Assembly (NCBI GenBank): GCA_913055685.1
Contig: CAJXKC010000004.1
Coordinates: forward strand, 62,001 to 126,000
Length of the DNA: 64,000 nt
Direction of reading: 5' to 3'
Origin: an uncultured Flavobacteriales bacterium
GTDB lineage: Bacteria > Bacteroidota > Bacteroidia > Flavobacteriales > Schleiferiaceae
The notes under the pieces: model-generated
Database searches by the model: none
What the model saw: only the letters and a program-made list of their open reading frames with translations
Told to the model about the DNA's origin: nothing
Shown: one piece after another, positions 17,323 through 26,452 of the stretch
How the letters are laid out: each line of letters opens with the position of its first letter
How positions within the stretch are numbered: the stretch's first letter is position 1
Made by a program: the position numbers and the translations under genes

Positions 17323-18783
17323 CTATTTAAAAATTTTATGTTTCCGTTCTTCGGGAATCCGATAGGTACCGTCTTTATCGTCCCAGTACTTCATGGTAAA
17401 CACAAAGGTTAGGGGGATTAAAGTAGCGAAGTTTACCGGTATCTGGTTTAATACCTCATTACCATAGGAAGCTAATAGAATTCCCGCAAAATTAGCCAGC
17501 GCCGCCATGGCGAAATACCGTTTTTTAGGGTCCTTATACTGCCAGGTCTGCCAGACCCCATAGACCAGTATAAAGAGCCAGGTATAAACGTAAATAGTAT
17601 AACCAACCACCCCAGTTTCAGCTCTTACCCGTGTATATAAACCATCGGTGGGGAAATTTGCCATCCAGGTCCAAGGAGTAAAACGTTGTCCCCAGAATCC
17701 CGCACTGCCAATACCGGTGCCAAAAGGTTTACCCACTAGGTAGTTTCGAAGCATTTCCCGGTTTTTAAGACGAACATTTAAGGAGGCGTCTTCGGGGTCT
17801 AATGCGGTTCGTAAACGTTGGATATCGTAATTACCGGAGCCAATACTGGTGTATTTCAAGAAAACAAAGCCCATAATCATTACCGAAAGACCACTAATAA
17901 GCAGTTTTCGATTACGAATCATAATGAGGTAAAGTAATCCGCCTGCCGCTGGCACCGCCAAAGCCCCCCTGGTTCCAGAGATAATCATGCAGTAAAAGCT
18001 AACCAGTGAAATACCAATAAATATGAGGCGCTTTTTCCAGCTGAAAGGTCCTAGAAATAATATGCCAAAGAAAATGGTAAGCTGACCCATTGCCGGACCA
18101 AAAATACCGGCATCCGTATAATAGGAGAAGACCCTTAATTTACCGAATAGGAGGTGTTGTTTATAAGCCCCTTTGGCTAGCCAAGCCGCTTCGAAGGAGT
18201 CAACCCCAAAGAACTTTTGCTTAATCCCCCAGAGGGCGCCAATCATGGAGAAAATCACCCAGATTTTTATGAAGCGCACGAAATCTTTTCGGTCACGGAA
18301 GAGCGAGAAGCAAAGGATGGCTACCAGCATTTGGTAAAGGGCCAATCCTCGCATAGCATAGAACCAAGCTTCTATTGAGAGCGCAAGGGGATTAGCAATC
18401 TCTAGAATCACCAGCAGCATCCAATTGATCATTAGTAGGGAGAAGATGTGATTCCATCCCGATAGGTCAATTTTCTTCCAATCGCGAAAGAGAAGGGCTA
18501 CAAAAGTGAGTACTAAAAAAATATCGGTCGCCAAGCCCATCGGTATGTTTATCGGTACATAACGTCCCACTGTGGCAACCCAAAACATGGATATAAAGGC
18601 AGTATAAATGCCAATCTTAGGTTCTTTAATGAAGTAGAAAAAGAATATAATTACTACCGGTAAAGCCATTATAGCTACCGGTCCCAGAAGCTCGGTTTTA
18701 TAGACTAAGAGTCCGCCTATGATGCCAAACAAAACCGCATAGACATACTTTAAAATATGATGGTATTTCTGGAAAAAATTCAA
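17323..18783 (-). CDS. Wzy polymerase / O-antigen ligase-like membrane protein
   Basis: 486 residues with about 12 hydrophobic helices and a large periplasmic loop around residues 320-400, the layout of Wzy_C/O-antigen ligase family proteins; the loop region has SGTRGAL and GTGIGSAGFWG, typical of the family. Start is a TTG at 18783: the frame is closed upstream by TAA and no ATG occurs before the first helices. It probably polymerises lipid-linked repeat units in the periplasm. Its stop lies one base from the stop of the convergent Wzc-like gene, and it follows the 308-residue protein gene with a 12-bp gap. Confidence 0.85.
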   Translation of the reverse strand: MNFFQKYHHILKYVYAVLFGIIGGLLVYKTELLGPVAIMALPVVIIFFFYFIKEPKIGIYTAFISMFWVATVGRYVPINIPMGLATDIFLVLTFVALLFRDWKKIDLSGWNHIFSLLMINWMLLVILEIANPLALSIEAWFYAMRGLALYQMLVAILCFSLFRDRKDFVRFIKIWVIFSMIGALWGIKQKFFGVDSFEAAWLAKGAYKQHLLFGKLRVFSYYTDAGIFGPAMGQLTIFFGILFLGPFSWKKRLIFIGISLVSFYCMIISGTRGALAVPAAGGLLYLIMIRNRKLLISGLSVMIMGFVFLKYTSIGSGNYDIQRLRTALDPEDASLNVRLKNREMLRNYLVGKPFGTGIGSAGFWGQRFTPWTWMANFPTDGLYTRVRAETGVVGYTIYVYTWLFILVYGVWQTWQYKDPKKRYFAMAALANFAGILLASYGNEVLNQIPVNFATLIPLTFVFTMKYWDDKDGTYRIPEERKHKIFK

Positions 18784-18795
18784 ACGGACAAAAAT

Positions 18796-19722
18796 TTAAA
18801 CTCCATCAAAATCTTCATCCTCCTCATTCCAATCAAGTTCCTCACCATCATCACCCTCAAGATCCCAATCATCTGAACCACTACTATCGGTCTTTGAGGG
18901 CAGATAGGGCGATTCTAAGTCGTCTTCCAACAATTGGTTAAGATTAGCGTCGAGATTAAGGATGCGCATAAAATGCTCCTTGTCTATTTCGTAATAAAGG
19001 TGGTCGAATAAGTAGGTTGAACCGATGAGAGAGCGACCATTAAGTCCCCGGAAATCTTGCCTTACCCCTTCTACATCATTAAATACAACGTGCAGAGAAG
19101 CTAAGTGAAATTGAAAGCGATCGGAATAGGCGCCCCTGCGCACCGTTAGCGCCAGGTCACGGTCAAAATTCTTCTTTAGGAGCATATGCGATCTAAGCAA
19201 TTCTAGTACTTCATCCTCATCTACATTTTCAATTAACTTGCTGTCGTAAGATCGGATTTTAAGCACGAAAGCCTGACCAGTATCATTTTCCTCATAGTAA
19301 TCCAAGGCATGTTTTAGGTCTTGGTACTCGATAAGCCAATAATACATATCGGTGCGTTCTTCCCAGCCCGTTTTTCGATTTGGATAAAAGAAGAAACCGT
19401 TGCGGAATAACTTCACCACGCAAATCATGGTGTCGGAACCGTATTTTACCTTGTAAGCAAGAAGACTTTGAATATTATCTATTCCGAGGTAATTGTTTTT
19501 CTGTTCGTAAAACTCGGTATTACGTGAGATCCCAATTACCGGAATAGTTTTTTCGGCAGAAAGCCACTGTTTGTCTGCACTTAAGCTCCAGCCCTCTAAT
19601 GAATCACTGAGGGTGAAGTAGGGGATGCTTTCAAATAAAGGAAGCTCTTGGTTTTTTCGCTGAGCCATGCTTAGCAATGGAATAAGCATCAAAATCCCAA
19701 GCCAAATTCTTTTTTCTGCCAT
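18796..19722 (-). CDS. exported protein of unknown function with acidic tail
   Basis: 308 residues. The N terminus (MAEKRIWLGILMLIPLLSMAQ) is a signal peptide probably cleaved after SMA. The body has no recognised motif but is rich in aromatic and charged residues. The last ~35 residues are almost entirely Asp, Glu, Ser and Gly (for example DDWDLEGDDGEELDW), suggesting a flexible or calcium-binding tail. It is transcribed with the Wzy-like gene and divergently from a GT2 gene, so a role in polysaccharide assembly or modification is possible. I do not recognise the family. Confidence 0.8.
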   Translation of the reverse strand: MAEKRIWLGILMLIPLLSMAQRKNQELPLFESIPYFTLSDSLEGWSLSADKQWLSAEKTIPVIGISRNTEFYEQKNNYLGIDNIQSLLAYKVKYGSDTMICVVKLFRNGFFFYPNRKTGWEERTDMYYWLIEYQDLKHALDYYEENDTGQAFVLKIRSYDSKLIENVDEDEVLELLRSHMLLKKNFDRDLALTVRRGAYSDRFQFHLASLHVVFNDVEGVRQDFRGLNGRSLIGSTYLFDHLYYEIDKEHFMRILNLDANLNQLLEDDLESPYLPSKTDSSGSDDWDLEGDDGEELDWNEEDEDFDGV

Positions 19723-19727
19723 TCCTA

Positions 19728-19735
19728 CAAATTTA
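19728..19735 (-). promoter_or_regulatory. -7 box TAAATTTG of the acidic-tail protein gene
   Basis: TAAATTTG on the minus strand fits TAnnTTTG and ends 5 nt before the ATG at 19722, predicting a leaderless or near-leaderless mRNA for the acidic-tail protein and Wzy-like genes. Confidence 0.5.
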
Positions 19736-19795
19736 AAATCTAATCCTTTCCTTTCCAGCGGAAAGGCTTTAATTTTACCACAAAGGCTACCAACA

Positions 19796-20701
19796 TTGAA
19801 TAATCCCCTCGTTTCCTTTCTTACCGTTAATTACCAGCAAGCAGAAGTCACTGGCGATTTATTGCGCAGTTTAGAAGCTTTAAGCTATCCGCATTGGGAA
19901 TGTATTGTGGTGGACAATGGCGGTCCCGAAAGTAATTTAGAACAAATATGTGCCCCTTATGACTGGGTGAAGTTTATTCGCTCGGATGAGAATTTAGGCT
20001 TTGCTGGTGGTAATAATTTGGGCTATCCTGCCTGCAAGGGAGACTATATTTTTCTCATTAATAATGACACTGAAGTTCCTGAGGGATTTTTGGAGCCTAT
20101 CCTAAATTTCGCTGAGCAACATCCACAATTAGGAGCGCTTAGTCCCCTTATTCACTATTACGAGCCTAAAGGAGTAGTCCAATATGCAGGTGCTACTCCC
20201 ATGAATAAAATCACCCTTCGTAATTCGGGCATCGGAGTTGGCGAGGTAGATAAGGGGCAGTTTAAGAAAGCCTATCAGGTGCCTTTTACCCATGGGGCGG
20301 CGATGCTGCTTCCTAGAAAGGTGATAGAGCAGGTCGGACTCATGCGGGAAGATTACTTCCTGTATTATGAGGAATTAGATTGGTGCGAACGGATTCGCCA
20401 GGCTGGTTTTGAAATTTGGTTCGTCGGCCACAGCTATTTATGGCATAAAGAGTCGGTGAGCACCGGGGTGAATAGTCCTTTAAAAACCTATTACTTAAAT
20501 CGAAATCGTTTGCTTTTTGCTCGCAGGAATTACCCTTGGTATATCCGACTACTAAACTATCTATACTTTAGTTTAATAGCGGTGCCTAAGAATATGCTAA
20601 GTCTTTGGCGAAGTGGTGAAAAAGGCCAAGCTCAGGCTTTTTGGCGGGCCTATACGTATAATCTCAGTCATAAATCAAGCGAAAGTGCGGATCGGTATTG
20701 A
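19796..20701 (+). CDS. glycosyltransferase family 2 (rhamnosyltransferase-like)
   Basis: 301 residues from a TTG at 19796. The frame is open further back, but that would run through the divergent promoter region and into the neighbouring gene, while the first GT2 strand (VSFLTVNYQQAEVT) begins right after this codon. GT-A motifs seen: IVVDNGG, NLGFAGGNNLG, the metal-binding IFLINNDTEVP (DxD-like NND), GAAMLLPRKV and YYEELDWCERIRQAG, typical of the RfbF/WcaA-type GT2 group. Cytosolic side of the membrane. The next gene starts inside its 3' end, so the four glycosyltransferases from here are one operon. Confidence 0.88.
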   Translation: MNNPLVSFLTVNYQQAEVTGDLLRSLEALSYPHWECIVVDNGGPESNLEQICAPYDWVKFIRSDENLGFAGGNNLGYPACKGDYIFLINNDTEVPEGFLEPILNFAEQHPQLGALSPLIHYYEPKGVVQYAGATPMNKITLRNSGIGVGEVDKGQFKKAYQVPFTHGAAMLLPRKVIEQVGLMREDYFLYYEELDWCERIRQAGFEIWFVGHSYLWHKESVSTGVNSPLKTYYLNRNRLLFARRNYPWYIRLLNYLYFSLIAVPKNMLSLWRSGEKGQAQAFWRAYTYNLSHKSSESADRY

Positions 20702-21821
20702 AGCTCAGAGAATTTTTCGAGAGCATAAGCACGGCATGGATTTCGTGGCCCTTGAGCTTATTCGAAACTTGCAGGAACTTGATAAGGAGAACGAGTATTT
20801 CATATTTGTACAGGATGGGCCTGATGACCAAGTAATCCAGGAGACTGCCAATTTCAAAATTATAAGCTTAAAGGGAGCTTTTCCGATTATTGAACAAATC
20901 CTAATACCTTGGCAAGCGCGACGCCTCAAATTGGATTTACTGCACTTTACTTCCAATACAGCTCCTTTATGGCCTGGCACTAAATTGGTACTAACTCTTC
21001 ATGACATTATTTTCATGGAGCGAAAGGGCTTTTTTACCAGTGGTTATACGCTTTACCAAGCCTTTGGTAATTGGTATCGACGCTTACTCTTGCCACGAAT
21101 CTTAGGCAAACTATCCAGAATAATTACCGTAAGCAGCTACGAGCAGAAGGTAATTGCCGATTTCTTTCCGAACTTAAACTCAGAGGATATAACGGTAATT
21201 CACAACGGCTATAGTCGGCATTTTAAGCCCATTGATGATTTAGAGCATTTAAGGGCGGTTCAAGAAGCTTATAATCTTCCCGATAAATACATACTTTTTT
21301 TAGGGAATACCGATCCTAAAAAAAACAGTCCGCGTGTAATTCAGGCCTTTGCCCAACTTTGTCAGGAAAAGGGATGTGAGTATAAATTGGTCGTAGCCGA
21401 TTTAGATGAGGCCATCATTGAAGATTATTTGCACGAGGTAAATCTTGAAGAACAAATTACTAACTTCCACATCACCAATTACGTTCGTAATCAAGACCTA
21501 CCGGCAATCATGAATAAGGCGCATTTATTCCTATATCCTAGTTTGCGAGAAAGCTTTGGTATACCTCTTCTGGAGGCCATGGCCTGTGCTTGTCCGGTAA
21601 TAACTGGAAATAGCTCAAGCTTGCCCGAAATAGCTCAGGATGCCGCCTTGCAAGTCGACGTTAGGGAAGAGAGTAATATCAAGGAGGCGATAGAACTAGT
21701 TCTTAATGATGTCCAATTAAGACAAAGGCTCATTGAGCGTGGTTTAAAACGCTGTCAAGATTTTAATTGGCTTTCAACCGCCAAGCAGACCTTAGCTTTA
21801 TACCAAAGTATGCAGGCGTGA
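20685..21821 (+). CDS. glycosyltransferase family 4
   Basis: 378 residues from the GTG at 20685, which places MRIGIEAQRIFREHKHG at the N terminus exactly as in GT4 proteins; upstream in-frame codons lie within the preceding gene. GT-B features: LTLHDIIF, ITVSSYEQKVIADFF, VIHNGYS, YILFLGNTDPKKNSPRVIQAF and the sugar-nucleotide motif LYPSLRESFGIPLLEAMACACPV containing the E-x7-E pair. A retaining transferase using an NDP-sugar, likely adding an internal sugar of the repeat unit. It overlaps its upstream neighbour by 17 bp and its downstream neighbour by 4 bp. Confidence 0.9.
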   Translation: MRIGIEAQRIFREHKHGMDFVALELIRNLQELDKENEYFIFVQDGPDDQVIQETANFKIISLKGAFPIIEQILIPWQARRLKLDLLHFTSNTAPLWPGTKLVLTLHDIIFMERKGFFTSGYTLYQAFGNWYRRLLLPRILGKLSRIITVSSYEQKVIADFFPNLNSEDITVIHNGYSRHFKPIDDLEHLRAVQEAYNLPDKYILFLGNTDPKKNSPRVIQAFAQLCQEKGCEYKLVVADLDEAIIEDYLHEVNLEEQITNFHITNYVRNQDLPAIMNKAHLFLYPSLRESFGIPLLEAMACACPVITGNSSSLPEIAQDAALQVDVREESNIKEAIELVLNDVQLRQRLIERGLKRCQDFNWLSTAKQTLALYQSMQA

Positions 21822-22669
21822 ATTCCTACATTCCTATAGCATCCATTCAGGCTCTAGTTCCTCTTTTAAAAAAGGATTTGGAAAAGATTGATGCCGCCTT
21901 ATGGATTGAAGTGAGGAATAAGCTAAAGCGTTTTAAAGTTGAAGATCCCGACTTCAGCATTATAATGATAGCCCGTAATGAGCAGCGTTATTTATTTGCC
22001 AGCCTTGCCAGTATCGCCAATTTAGATCTAGGCGATAGAAAGGTTGAGTTAATTTTCGTGAATAATGGCTCTACCGATCGTACTCGAGAAATTGCCGAAC
22101 GATTAGATGTGACCATTGTGGATGAACCTACGCCTGGTTGGGGAGAAGCGCGGGAGGCCGGTTTGCTAAAAGCGAAGGGTTCTATTATTCTAAGCGCAGA
22201 TAGCGATAATTTGTATCCGCCTACTTGGCTAAAGACATTAAGTAAACCATTACTGGAAAAAGCAGATATTCAGGTTACCTGTGGTCAGTATTGCTTTTAC
22301 ACCTACGATAATAAGTACCCTACTTCGATAATTTTATACCAAAGAATTCGCTTTGTCAATTCCTGGTTGCGTAGCTTTAAAAAGCCACACCTAAATGCAA
22401 TGGGCGGCAACATGGCATTTCGCCGTAAAGAAGCTATGTCCATCGGAGGGTTTAGGCATGGCATAGGAAGGGGGGAAGATGGAGACTTAGCCTTTCGGCT
22501 GAGCCGATTTGGAAAAACGATTTTTCTCGGTCAGAAAGAAGCGCTTACCTATTCGAGCTTGCGCAATGTTGTGACCGAAGGAACGCTGGTGCAAACCTTT
22601 TTAAATAAAATTTGGATGCATTTTAAGCGCTTTCCTGAATACCTTGTACCGCATAAACCAAAAGAATAA
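21818..22669 (+). CDS. glycosyltransferase family 2
   Basis: 283 residues. The GTG at 21818 overlaps the previous stop (GTGA) and is preferred over an upstream in-frame ATG lying inside the GT4 gene. GT-A motifs: FSIIMIARNEQRYL, FVNNGSTDRTREIAE, ILSADSDNLYPPTW (DSD metal site) and GGFRHGIGRGEDGDLAFRLS (ED/xxD acceptor-side motif). No membrane segments. Part of the four-gene transferase operon; substrate unknown. Confidence 0.88.
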   Translation: MNSYIPIASIQALVPLLKKDLEKIDAALWIEVRNKLKRFKVEDPDFSIIMIARNEQRYLFASLASIANLDLGDRKVELIFVNNGSTDRTREIAERLDVTIVDEPTPGWGEAREAGLLKAKGSIILSADSDNLYPPTWLKTLSKPLLEKADIQVTCGQYCFYTYDNKYPTSIILYQRIRFVNSWLRSFKKPHLNAMGGNMAFRRKEAMSIGGFRHGIGRGEDGDLAFRLSRFGKTIFLGQKEALTYSSLRNVVTEGTLVQTFLNKIWMHFKRFPEYLVPHKPKE

Positions 22670-23832
22670 TGGAACTGGCATTTTGGCTTTTATTAGCTCT
22701 AGTATTTTACACCTACCTCGGCTACGGCATTGTACTTTACGTTTTGGTGCGTTTAAAACGCATCCTCAGTAAGAAAAAGGAACTACCTGGCGATTATTAC
22801 CCAGAGGTTACTTTGGTGATTCCTGCCTACAATGAAGAAGACTTCATCGAAGAGAAGGCTAAAAACTCTTTAGAGCTTGATTATCCCAAGGATAAACTCC
22901 GCATTCTGTTTATTACCGACGGCTCTAGTGATCGTACTCCTCAGGTTCTCGAAGGGATTGATGGGGTGGAGGTGAGTCACCTCGACCAAAGAGCCGGCAA
23001 GGCGGCGGCAGAGAATCGGGCTATGACATTAGTGGAAAGTCCAATTGTAGTCTTCTGCGACGCTAATACCTACCTTAATCAAGATTGTATTAAGAATCTG
23101 GTGGTGCACTACCAAGACCCAAAGGTGGGTGCGGTAAGTGGCGAAAAAAGAGTGTTGAGCAAAAGCTCCGATAAAGCATCCGCCGCAGGTGAAGGGCTTT
23201 ATTGGAAGTATGAGTCAACCCTCAAGAAATGGGATTCGGAGCTGTATACTATAGTTGGTGCAGCGGGGGAGCTTATTTCCTTCCGCTCAGAGCTGGTAGC
23301 GGACTTAGAAACCGATACTATTTTGGATGACTTCGTGCAAACTATGCGTATCTGTAAGCAGGGCTATCGGGTAGTGTATGAGCCAGAGGCCTATGCTGCG
23401 GAAACCGCAAGTGACAATGTGAAGGAGGAGCTCAAAAGAAAGGTGCGCATTGCAGCCGGTGGTTGGCAGGCAATGGCTCGCTTAAGATCAATTTTAATTC
23501 CCTTTCCCAATCCGGTATTAACTTTCCAATATATTTCGCATCGCGTGCTGCGGTGGTCTATTTCAGCCCTTGCTTTGCCCGTGATTTTAGTACTTAACTA
23601 TTTTCTTATTGAGTTGTCTCCGCTCTATGAAGGTCTCTTTTACCTGCAAATACTTTTCTATGTCATGGCGCTATTGGGCTGGTTCCTAGAAAATCGCTCC
23701 ATAAAGCTCAAGGTTTTATTTGTGCCTTATTATTTCCTGATGATGAACTATGCGGTTTTTGCAGGTTTCTTCCGTTGGTTGAAAGGTTCGCAAAAAGCTA
23801 CCTGGGAAAGAGCAAAAAGGGCAAGCAACTAA
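22669..23832 (+). CDS. membrane-bound processive-type glycosyltransferase family 2
   Basis: 387 residues with an N-terminal membrane helix (WLLLALVFYTYLGYGIVLYV) and three or so C-terminal helices (about 290-375), the arrangement of hyaluronan/cellulose synthase-like GT2 enzymes. Catalytic motifs are visible: VIPAYNEEDFI, ITDGSSDRTPQVL, VFCDANTYL (DAN where DxD is usual), and TILDDFVQTM (the ED-like acceptor motif is LDD). A canonical QxxRW is not clear; KRKVRIAAGGWQ takes its place. ATG overlaps the previous TAA by one base. It probably extends or adds a sugar at the membrane. Confidence 0.87.
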   Translation: MELAFWLLLALVFYTYLGYGIVLYVLVRLKRILSKKKELPGDYYPEVTLVIPAYNEEDFIEEKAKNSLELDYPKDKLRILFITDGSSDRTPQVLEGIDGVEVSHLDQRAGKAAAENRAMTLVESPIVVFCDANTYLNQDCIKNLVVHYQDPKVGAVSGEKRVLSKSSDKASAAGEGLYWKYESTLKKWDSELYTIVGAAGELISFRSELVADLETDTILDDFVQTMRICKQGYRVVYEPEAYAAETASDNVKEELKRKVRIAAGGWQAMARLRSILIPFPNPVLTFQYISHRVLRWSISALALPVILVLNYFLIELSPLYEGLFYLQILFYVMALLGWFLENRSIKLKVLFVPYYFLMMNYAVFAGFFRWLKGSQKATWERAKRASN

Positions 23833-23833
23833 T

Positions 23834-24262
23834 ATGCGTAATAGCTTAAGTCTAATACTCTTACTCGGTCTGGTGGCTTGTCAATATAGCCAAGACTCTG
23901 AAAAGGTCTTCGAACAAGTATCGGGTAGCTATATTGGTGAATTGTATTTTGAAGATCAAGCCCTGAGCATTGACTTGCAGCTAATGCCCAATGGCTTTTA
24001 CCGTATCGAACACGGAATTATTGGCGATACAATCGGCCTAAGGGTAGAAGATCGCGGTGTATATTGGGTTAATGCAGATCAGAAAATTGATTTGGCGCGA
24101 AATTTTCCCGGCTTTCGCTATTTTAAATGGACCGATAAAGGTTTGTTGGTTTTAAACAGCTTAGATAAGCCTTACCGCTTTTCGGCCGACTCACTCTATT
24201 ACTTACCGATTAGGACGCCAAGCATAGATAGTTTATCCTTCAGCGACAGCTTAAGCTTCTAG
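23834..24262 (+). CDS. small lipoprotein, NlpE-like
   Basis: 142 residues with a lipoprotein signal (LILLLGLVAC, lipidated Cys16). The mature part (VSGSYIGELYFEDQALSIDLQL, then a PNGFYRIEH turn) resembles the small beta-barrel of NlpE N-terminal-like proteins, with repeated strands and no conserved CxxC. Ser/Asp-rich C terminus. It starts 1 bp after the GT2 stop so it is probably the last gene of that operon, and its 3' end overlaps the convergent histidine-kinase gene by 12 bp. Function unknown; the NlpE resemblance is tentative. Confidence 0.75.
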   Translation: MRNSLSLILLLGLVACQYSQDSEKVFEQVSGSYIGELYFEDQALSIDLQLMPNGFYRIEHGIIGDTIGLRVEDRGVYWVNADQKIDLARNFPGFRYFKWTDKGLLVLNSLDKPYRFSADSLYYLPIRTPSIDSLSFSDSLSF

Positions 24263-26398
24263 TTTACTGCGCAAGGGGAAAAATAATTTGGCACAGGTAC
24301 CGCCGCCTTCCCGGTTTTCGAACTCCAGTCGACCACGGTGAATTTTAATGAAATCGTAGACTATTTTTAATCCAATACCGGTTCCCCTTTCCCCGCGGGT
24401 TCCGATTTTACTTTCCAGTTGTTCACTGTGGTTGAGTTTATCAAGAATGTCATTGCTTAAACCCGAACCTTCATCACATACCGAAATACAGACTTCCGTT
24501 TTTAAGCGCTCAGCTTTGATTAAAATATTGGCTTTATCCGGACTAAACTTAATGGCATTGCTTAGCAAGTTCCCGACCATACTACGAAACTGGTTTTCAT
24601 CCGCCCAAAGCGCCTGCTCCATTTCGTTTTCAAACTCAATTTTTAATTTCTTAGATCGACTCCCGGGCCCGTAGTGGAAAATGATATCCTTAATTAGTGG
24701 TTCTAATTCTAATTCGCTTCTGCTTATTCGCACATCTTCCATTTGCAGGCGTGCCCAGTGTAAAACATTCTGTAAGGATAGGAGGGAACGGTCAGTTTCG
24801 GTTTTAAGCATTGCCAAGAGCTCCTGTAGTTCTTCACGGGTAATCTCTTCTGCGGAAATGGTACTTAATAAGCCCGCGACCCCTACTAAAGGCGAACGCA
24901 GATCGTGACCCATTACCGATAGAATTTGATTCTTCATGGTATTGGCATCTTCCAGTTCTGCACTCTTTTTAGCTACTTTTTGCATTTCATCCTTCAGCTT
25001 ATCATCCGAAATTTTAAGCTTGCGATAGGCTTTCTTCCGCGCTTCATTAAGTTTATACATGCGTATACTGAAGATGAGTAGTATAAGGCTGAAACCCGCG
25101 GCTAGGTAGAGAAGGATTCGGTTGGTTCTTAATTTTTGTGACTGACTCTTTTCTTTTAGTCTTAGTACTTCATTATCAGCTAATGCCAAGTCCTTCTCAT
25201 GCTCGCTTTTCAGGGAAAGGAGAATCCTTTCATTATCGCTTAGCTTAAGGCTATCCTTAATTAATTCTCCTTTTTTATAACTAAGAAAAGCATTACGGTA
25301 ATCGCCTTGAGCCTCGTAAACTTGGGTGTACTCTTCGAACAGATTTAAGGCGTGCTTTGGACTCTGCATGTAACGGTCGTTGAGCCCCTTGGCCTCGTTT
25401 AAATGCATTAGGGCCGTACGATATTCCTTCTCCTTGAAGGCAACTTTGGACAGATCTACATGGTTGTAATAAACCCCAACTAAAATTTGTAGGCTATCAC
25501 ATATTTCTAAGGAACGATTAAAATCGGCTCGTGCGAGATCGTATTTTTCATAATCAAGTAAAATAGTGCCTCGGGTGTAAAGCGCCTGGCCGATTCCCCC
25601 CTTATCATTAAAATTCCGCTTTAACTCTATATTGGCATTAGCGAAATAAAGCGCGGAGTCTGGCATCCCATACTCCATATAAGCCAAGGCAATGTTGTTG
25701 AGGTTACTGCTTAAATCCTTATAGCTTTCTATTTCTTCATTGATGGCTTTCGCCTGAAGATAGTGTTTAATGGCCGCTGGATAGTCTAAAAATTGAATTC
25801 GATATAATTCGCCAATATTGTTAAGAATGATAGCGTATATCTGCCGGTTTTCCCGAGGGGCAAAGTAGCGCTTGGCCTTGAGTAGGTATTGAAGGGCTAG
25901 CTTGTTTTCTCCTAATTCGCTGTAGGAATTGCTAATATTAATTAGAGTGCTGTAATAACCCGAGCTATCTTCGGAAACATCTAAATTGTCTAGGACATAT
26001 TGCTGGTATTCAATAGCCTTGGCAAAATCGCCAAGAATATCGTAAAGATTTCCTAATCCGCTTTTTACCCTTAGGATTAAGTGACCCAAATTTTTAGCCG
26101 TGGCTATGCTGTCGGCTTTAAGAAAGACTTCCTTAGCCGTGTTTAGGTCATTGCGATCTAAGGCATAATCTCCTTTCTGATAATAATAATTAGCTCTAGT
26201 CTCATCGGGCATATCTTCCCTAAAAAGGGAGTCGGCCTTTTGCATTAATTCACCAGTTAGCTCAACATTGATGCGATTGTTGACCTTGTTTAAGGAGTCT
26301 AAAACTTCAGTAAGTAATTCTATATCATTGCTCTGAGCAAAAAGCGAAACGCTGCTCAGAAAGAAAAATGGGAGAAAAATTCTAAATGCCCGGTTCAT
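24251..26398 (-). CDS. TPR-containing sensor histidine kinase
   Basis: 715 residues. Signal peptide (IFLPFFFLSSVSLFAQ); about eight tetratricopeptide repeats in the periplasmic part (roughly 30-380, for example YYQKGDYALDRNDLNTAKE and NNIALAYMEYGMPDSALYF); one membrane helix (about 420-440, ILLYLAAGFSLILLIFSI); a coiled coil; a HisKA domain with H498 in SVMGHDLRSPLVG; and a HATPase_c domain with N box NLLSNAIKFSP, G1 CDEGSGLS and G2 GTGIGLKIV. Bacteroidota use this architecture for kinases that sense through TPR contacts. No receiver is fused, so its partner is separate; the Hpt/receiver proteins at 12.5-13.2 kb are candidates by proximity only. Confidence 0.93.
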   Translation of the reverse strand: MNRAFRIFLPFFFLSSVSLFAQSNDIELLTEVLDSLNKVNNRINVELTGELMQKADSLFREDMPDETRANYYYQKGDYALDRNDLNTAKEVFLKADSIATAKNLGHLILRVKSGLGNLYDILGDFAKAIEYQQYVLDNLDVSEDSSGYYSTLINISNSYSELGENKLALQYLLKAKRYFAPRENRQIYAIILNNIGELYRIQFLDYPAAIKHYLQAKAINEEIESYKDLSSNLNNIALAYMEYGMPDSALYFANANIELKRNFNDKGGIGQALYTRGTILLDYEKYDLARADFNRSLEICDSLQILVGVYYNHVDLSKVAFKEKEYRTALMHLNEAKGLNDRYMQSPKHALNLFEEYTQVYEAQGDYRNAFLSYKKGELIKDSLKLSDNERILLSLKSEHEKDLALADNEVLRLKEKSQSQKLRTNRILLYLAAGFSLILLIFSIRMYKLNEARKKAYRKLKISDDKLKDEMQKVAKKSAELEDANTMKNQILSVMGHDLRSPLVGVAGLLSTISAEEITREELQELLAMLKTETDRSLLSLQNVLHWARLQMEDVRISRSELELEPLIKDIIFHYGPGSRSKKLKIEFENEMEQALWADENQFRSMVGNLLSNAIKFSPDKANILIKAERLKTEVCISVCDEGSGLSNDILDKLNHSEQLESKIGTRGERGTGIGLKIVYDFIKIHRGRLEFENREGGGTCAKLFFPLRSKLEA

Positions 26399-26452
26399 TT
26401 TTAAAAGCGACTGCGATTATCCTAAATTAGCGACCATCCTAAAATAAAGAAA

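Noticed and set aside
19667-19795. Upstream extension of the GT2 gene
   Set aside because: It overlaps the divergent gene's signal-peptide region and promoter; the GT2 domain starts right after the TTG at 19796.
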